Below the pieces are notes generated by a model. That model was not told where the DNA came from. It was given only the letters and a program-made list of their open reading frames with translations, and did not search any database. From Paramecium sonneborni (lineage: Eukaryota; Ciliophora; Oligohymenophorea; Peniculida; Parameciidae), in contig CAJJDN010000325.1 in NCBI GenBank assembly GCA_905182985.1, positions 11,828-22,571 of the forward strand: a DNA stretch of 10,744 nucleotides, written 5' to 3'. Below, piece by piece: positions 8,023-10,744 of the stretch. Every line of letters begins with the position of its first letter. Positions within the stretch are counted from its first letter, which is position 1. Both the position numbers and the translations under genes were made by a program.

Positions 8023-8534
8023 AATTATTCATTCCTATTATAAATTATAAGATTTAAAAATGCATTAAAGTACATTCTCGCTTTGGAATTATTTATTTAT
8101 TTTTTTTATTTAACAATTATTCCTAGGATTCAAAAAATTAGTCACCAAACTCTTAAGAAATCATTTTATTCTTACAATAAATATTTCATTTAATCATTAA
8201 TCAACAATCTTACTTAAATTATGTTTTGTTTGTGTTTTATTTGAATAGACAGACCTCTTGGCTAATTCACTTATAGATTCCTGAAACTAATAATTGTATA
8301 AACGCGAATTTCTATAAACTACATAAACTTATCTAAATTAAAGGTGATTTCAATAAGTGCTTGCTCATATTAATTATAATAGATTTTAAGTCAGTTTTTT
8401 ATTAATTGTTTTTAATATTATTATTTTACTTTCTGTAAATAAAGCAGAATCAATCAGTTTTAGTTTATTAAATTCTATATGAACTACTGATTTTTATTTC
8501 TAACTAAATCTAATATTATATCTTAACGCTGTGA
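7293..8534 (+). CDS. Long TGA-free frame (413 codons), unrecognised, possibly membrane protein
   Basis: I checked every TGA between 7293 and 8531; all fall in the other two plus frames, and this frame ends at TGA 8532-8534. The first in-frame ATG is at 7554 (MIELLLQM), giving 326 codons. The middle reads AQRENGSLNTYFEIDPNKYW, NVCFIDLGRYEFLRSFWPRI and QKKRVLKLLSFLHQF, which looks like real protein. The last third is strongly hydrophobic (CLLILIIIDF, FYQLFLILLFYFL) and could be membrane-spanning. I recognise no family. Caution: over 7293-8022 another plus frame and minus frames also look plausible, and over 8142-8390 the exactly antisense frame is open too, so part of this may be shadow. The 7293-8022 part also occurs in copy 1 (6042-6771), where it would run into the n. 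Confidence 0.45.
8142..8390 (-). CDS. Antisense open frame, 82 codons, soluble-protein-like
   Basis: The frame is codon-aligned antisense to the long plus frame and bounded by minus-strand TGA codons at 8391-8393 and 8142-8144. It reads YEQALIEITFNLDKFMQFIE, then IRVYTIISFRNLQVNQPRGL and NDQMKYLLQEQNDFLRVW. The charge pattern and low hydrophobicity look at least as protein-like as the sense reading here. Only one of the two is likely real; I cannot decide which. No family is recognised. Confidence 0.25.
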
Positions 8535-8603
8535 AATTCATTAAAGTATATCATTGTTTTTGATAGAAAAACAATCCAATTTATTAAGAAATAAATAAAT
8601 TGA

Positions 8604-10026
8604 TCTCTAATTGCCTGGACTTAAAAGATATTCAACAATGAGAAATTAATTTATTCATAAGAAGGGGATAGAATATTCCACTATTTGGATAACAAAAAAA
8701 AGATGAAGTCCTAAAAAATTTCATAATTCCCTTATTAAATAAGAATTAATATGTTTGAAGGGGAATATATGGTTCAAATCTAACATAGGATAGGTCAGTA
8801 GATTTAGTAAAAATGATGAATTTCCAGGATTTCTTTTTGCTTATATCTAATTAATGAGTAATATGCCTAATATTAGAAAACCAAATAAACCAACGCTTAA
8901 TTGATTAAGAGTTTATTAATTTTGGTAGAAATCTCCTATAAATACATTTTAAACCTCAGATCCTTTAGTAAAAATAATTGTACAGGATAAATTGTGTAAA
9001 CTATAATTAGTTGATAAACATTAAATCCTTGTTGGTATGAAACATTAAAATTGAATGTTGGATTTAGATGAAAACAATAAAGCATCATATGTTTAAATAG
9101 GAAGAATATGAATTACTTGACAAACTTAAAAGATGTAATTTTAAATAGAAACTGAAATCATTGATATTTTTATGAAAATCAAAATGGTATAATACAATGT
9201 TACAGATAAAATATAAGAATAAATACACTTAGCATATTCAATAATACCTAAAGAAAAGGTTCATCTTATTAATTTTACAAAATGGGATCTAAATTTATTT
9301 TGAAGATATTGTTTCAAATATGACACCAAGATATGTATCTAATTTATTAAATATAAATGGGGATAATTGTGATCCCATTTATATTGAGTATAAGAATGTA
9401 AGGGGAAGAGATGTAAATATAAATACATTAATTCATATTACTGTTGATGTTCCTAAAAATATACATTTTTCGCCTGTTATTGATTGTTATCTATAGAATT
9501 AAGTATCATCAATTAAACTATACTTTTAGATTTTTAAATTATTTAACTCTTTATAAAATGAATTAATAAAAAAATTAATAGAAAAATAAAACCTCTTAAA
9601 TTAGCCTAAATTAAATAAGTTAATTTTAACAAACCATCTGATTTATCTTATAAAACTAGAGTAGTTGGTGGTTATGAATATTAAGAATATGTAAGAAAAC
9701 AAGGGGAAGATTATTAATAAATAAAAGAAGAAGATTTATTAAAACAATAATAAATAGAAGAATTAAATGTCTTAAATATAATGAGTTTATAAGATGATAT
9801 GGCAATGTCAAGAGTTACAACAATTGAAGGTGGCTTGCAAAAAGGTTAAGATATACCTAATCTATTATAATCTCTTCTTTCTAAACTAAATAATATGATT
9901 ATAGAGTAATGTCCTAAAGAGGAATTAATACCAGTATTGATTTTTTGTAAGTTATATTTATCCTATTTAATCTAATCAGAATATATAAAGTCACTAATTA
10001 AGAATAGAATCATAAAAATGAAATGA
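8604..10026 (+). pseudogene. C2-domain / ferlin-like gene remnant
   Basis: A chain of plus-strand pieces with C2-type motifs. Frame 3 (8604-8816) has PYQIRINMFEGEYM, like the first strand of ferlin C2 domains. Frame 1 has SDPLVKIIVQDKL (starting at 8956), matching the SDPYVKV calcium-site loop, then MLDLDENN and QIGRI, like the D-x-D loop and following IG. It carries TGA codons between 9050 and 9120. The 9121-9303 stretch follows in the same frame (LAYSIIPKEKVHLINFTKWD). Frame 2 continues from 9305 with SNMTPRYVSNLLNINGDNCD, EYKNVRGRDVNINTLIHITV and DVPKNIHFSPVIDCYLQNQ. The last recalls the ferlin strand before the next C2 loop. Frame 1 resumes at 9562-10026 with RVVGGYEYQEYVRKQGEDYQ. Ferlins are large membrane proteins for calcium-triggered fusion. 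The order of pieces fits one gene with several indels. The C2 assignment is moderate and ferlin is tentative. Confidence 0.45.
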
Positions 10027-10393
10027 TAATAATAATTTAATGTTGTTAATGACTGATAATCTTAATTATCAAGGAGTTATTATTTTTAAAATAATAATCA
10101 TAATAAATTGAATAATAATAAGAAATATACCATAAAAATAGTAATTTCAAAGATAATCTGAAACATAATAATCGATATAAAATGATTTATAATAAAGAAG
10201 ATAATCATAATAATAATAATCAAATAGAATCAAATCCTAAGAATTTTAATCAAAATTAAAATCTAATACTATATCTCGTATTTAAAATAAAAATGGATAT
10301 AGTTAAGGTAAACAATTTAAAACTGAAGAGTTTAATTTCTAATGTAATAATAATGTTAATTTAAATTCATTAACTTGTTGTCTTTGATGCTGA
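10027..10393 (+). repeat. AAT-rich low-complexity stretch encoding Asn/Gln-rich sequence
   Basis: Irregular runs of AAT/ATA triplets, densest at about 10027-10130 and 10190-10225, give Asn- or Gln-rich peptides in whichever frame is read. Between them, short pieces such as TISRIQNKNGYSQGKQFKTE look coding, so this was probably a flexible linker within the gene to the left and right. No domain is visible. Frame cannot be assigned with confidence. Confidence 0.5.
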
Positions 10394-10744
10394 GTAAAAT
10401 TTTAAAAGTAAGCAGAATTTAGTAATAGCAAGATTTATAAGTAGGCAAACCAAATTAATAAATCTTAATAATCATAAAAGTTGCCACAACAATAATAACT
10501 TCTTCAGACATTATAGATGCCAATTGATTTATATTTTCTAAAGCCTCTAAAGTATCATCAAAAAGCATCATTGATTAATTTTGGTCCTAAAGATAATAAG
10601 TTTGCAGTTAAAAAATTTAAATAAAAAAATAAGAAAATGCTTGGATGTGCTAACAATCTAATTATTTGGCTTTTCTGCCTAAATCTGCCTAAATATCAAA
10701 AAAGAAAAAAACTCTTGATATAGAAACATATGAAGATTTTGATA
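10394..10744 (+). pseudogene. Lysine-rich coding segment continuing past the window
   Basis: Frame 2 is open from 10394 to the end and reads AEFSNSKIYKQANQINKSQQ, a Gln-rich linker, then MPIDLYFLKPLKYHQKASLI and NFGPKDNKFAVKKFKQKNKK. At about 10650 the sensible reading moves to frame 1: NYLAFLPKSAQISKKKKTLD followed by IETYEDFD at the window edge. One small indel explains the shift. Same strand and style as the C2/ferlin-like pieces to the left, so it may be the same gene. I do not recognise this segment itself. It could be intact apart from the one shift. Confidence 0.5.

Noticed and set aside
9503..9529. A 27-nt GTATC...TTTTAG intron candidate in the ferlin-like segment
   Set aside because: Its length is a multiple of three with no stop inside. 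Removing it neither restores nor breaks the frame, and no conserved motif spans the site, so there is no evidence for splicing.
10027..10230. A microsatellite of possible regulatory meaning
   Set aside because: The AAT runs are irregular and typical of Asn/Gln-rich linkers in ciliate proteins, lying between coding-like pieces on the same strand.
1..10744. TGA as a sense codon (Trp or Cys, as in Blepharisma or Euplotes)
   Set aside because: TGA falls at positions where conserved families do not have Trp or Cys, for example after the kinase glycine loop. TGG serves Trp in GPARVW. TAA/TAG are plainly sense, which excludes the Euplotes code. Frameshifts would remain anyway.

Overview
The window reads as ciliate DNA, most likely from Paramecium or a close relative. 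It is very AT-rich (roughly a quarter G+C by eye). It has almost no open frame under the standard code, but long frames appear once TAA and TAG are read as glutamine and only TGA as stop. Inside those frames there are recognisable conserved motifs: MAP-kinase kinase, FHA, PP2C phosphatase and C2/ferlin-like. One intron candidate is only 38 nt (GTA...TAG), which fits the short-intron style of Paramecium and not the longer introns of Tetrahymena. All protein readings below use that code (TAA/TAG = Gln).

No intact gene was found. The recognisable genes are broken by frameshifts and in-frame TGA codons and have lost invariant residues, so real decay is more likely than sequencing error alone. The left end (1 to about 2160, minus strand) holds, in minus-strand reading order, a PP2C phosphatase fragment, two FHA domains, and a STE7/MKK-like protein kinase that runs off the left edge. 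The middle (2299 to about 5550, plus strand) holds open stretches of 80-145 codons. These look coding in composition but I cannot identify them firmly; one resembles the TmcB-like ciliate membrane-protein family. The right end (8604 to 10744, plus strand) holds remnants of a C2-domain, ferlin-like gene and an Asn/Gln-rich stretch, followed by a lysine-rich coding segment that continues past the window.

Between them, 5522-6771 and 6773-8022 are the same 1250 bases, differing at one base by my reading and separated by a single undetermined base (n at 6772). This is best explained as two overlapping contigs joined without merging. The real locus is then probably about 1.25 kb shorter, with one copy.

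Paramecium somatic (macronuclear) chromosomes are densely packed with intact genes, so about 10 kb of nothing but decayed genes suggests germline-limited (micronuclear) DNA or a pseudogene-rich chromosome end. That is an inference. Mapping somatic reads to the window would settle it. I see no RNA genes, CRISPR arrays, transposase remnants or telomeric repeats.
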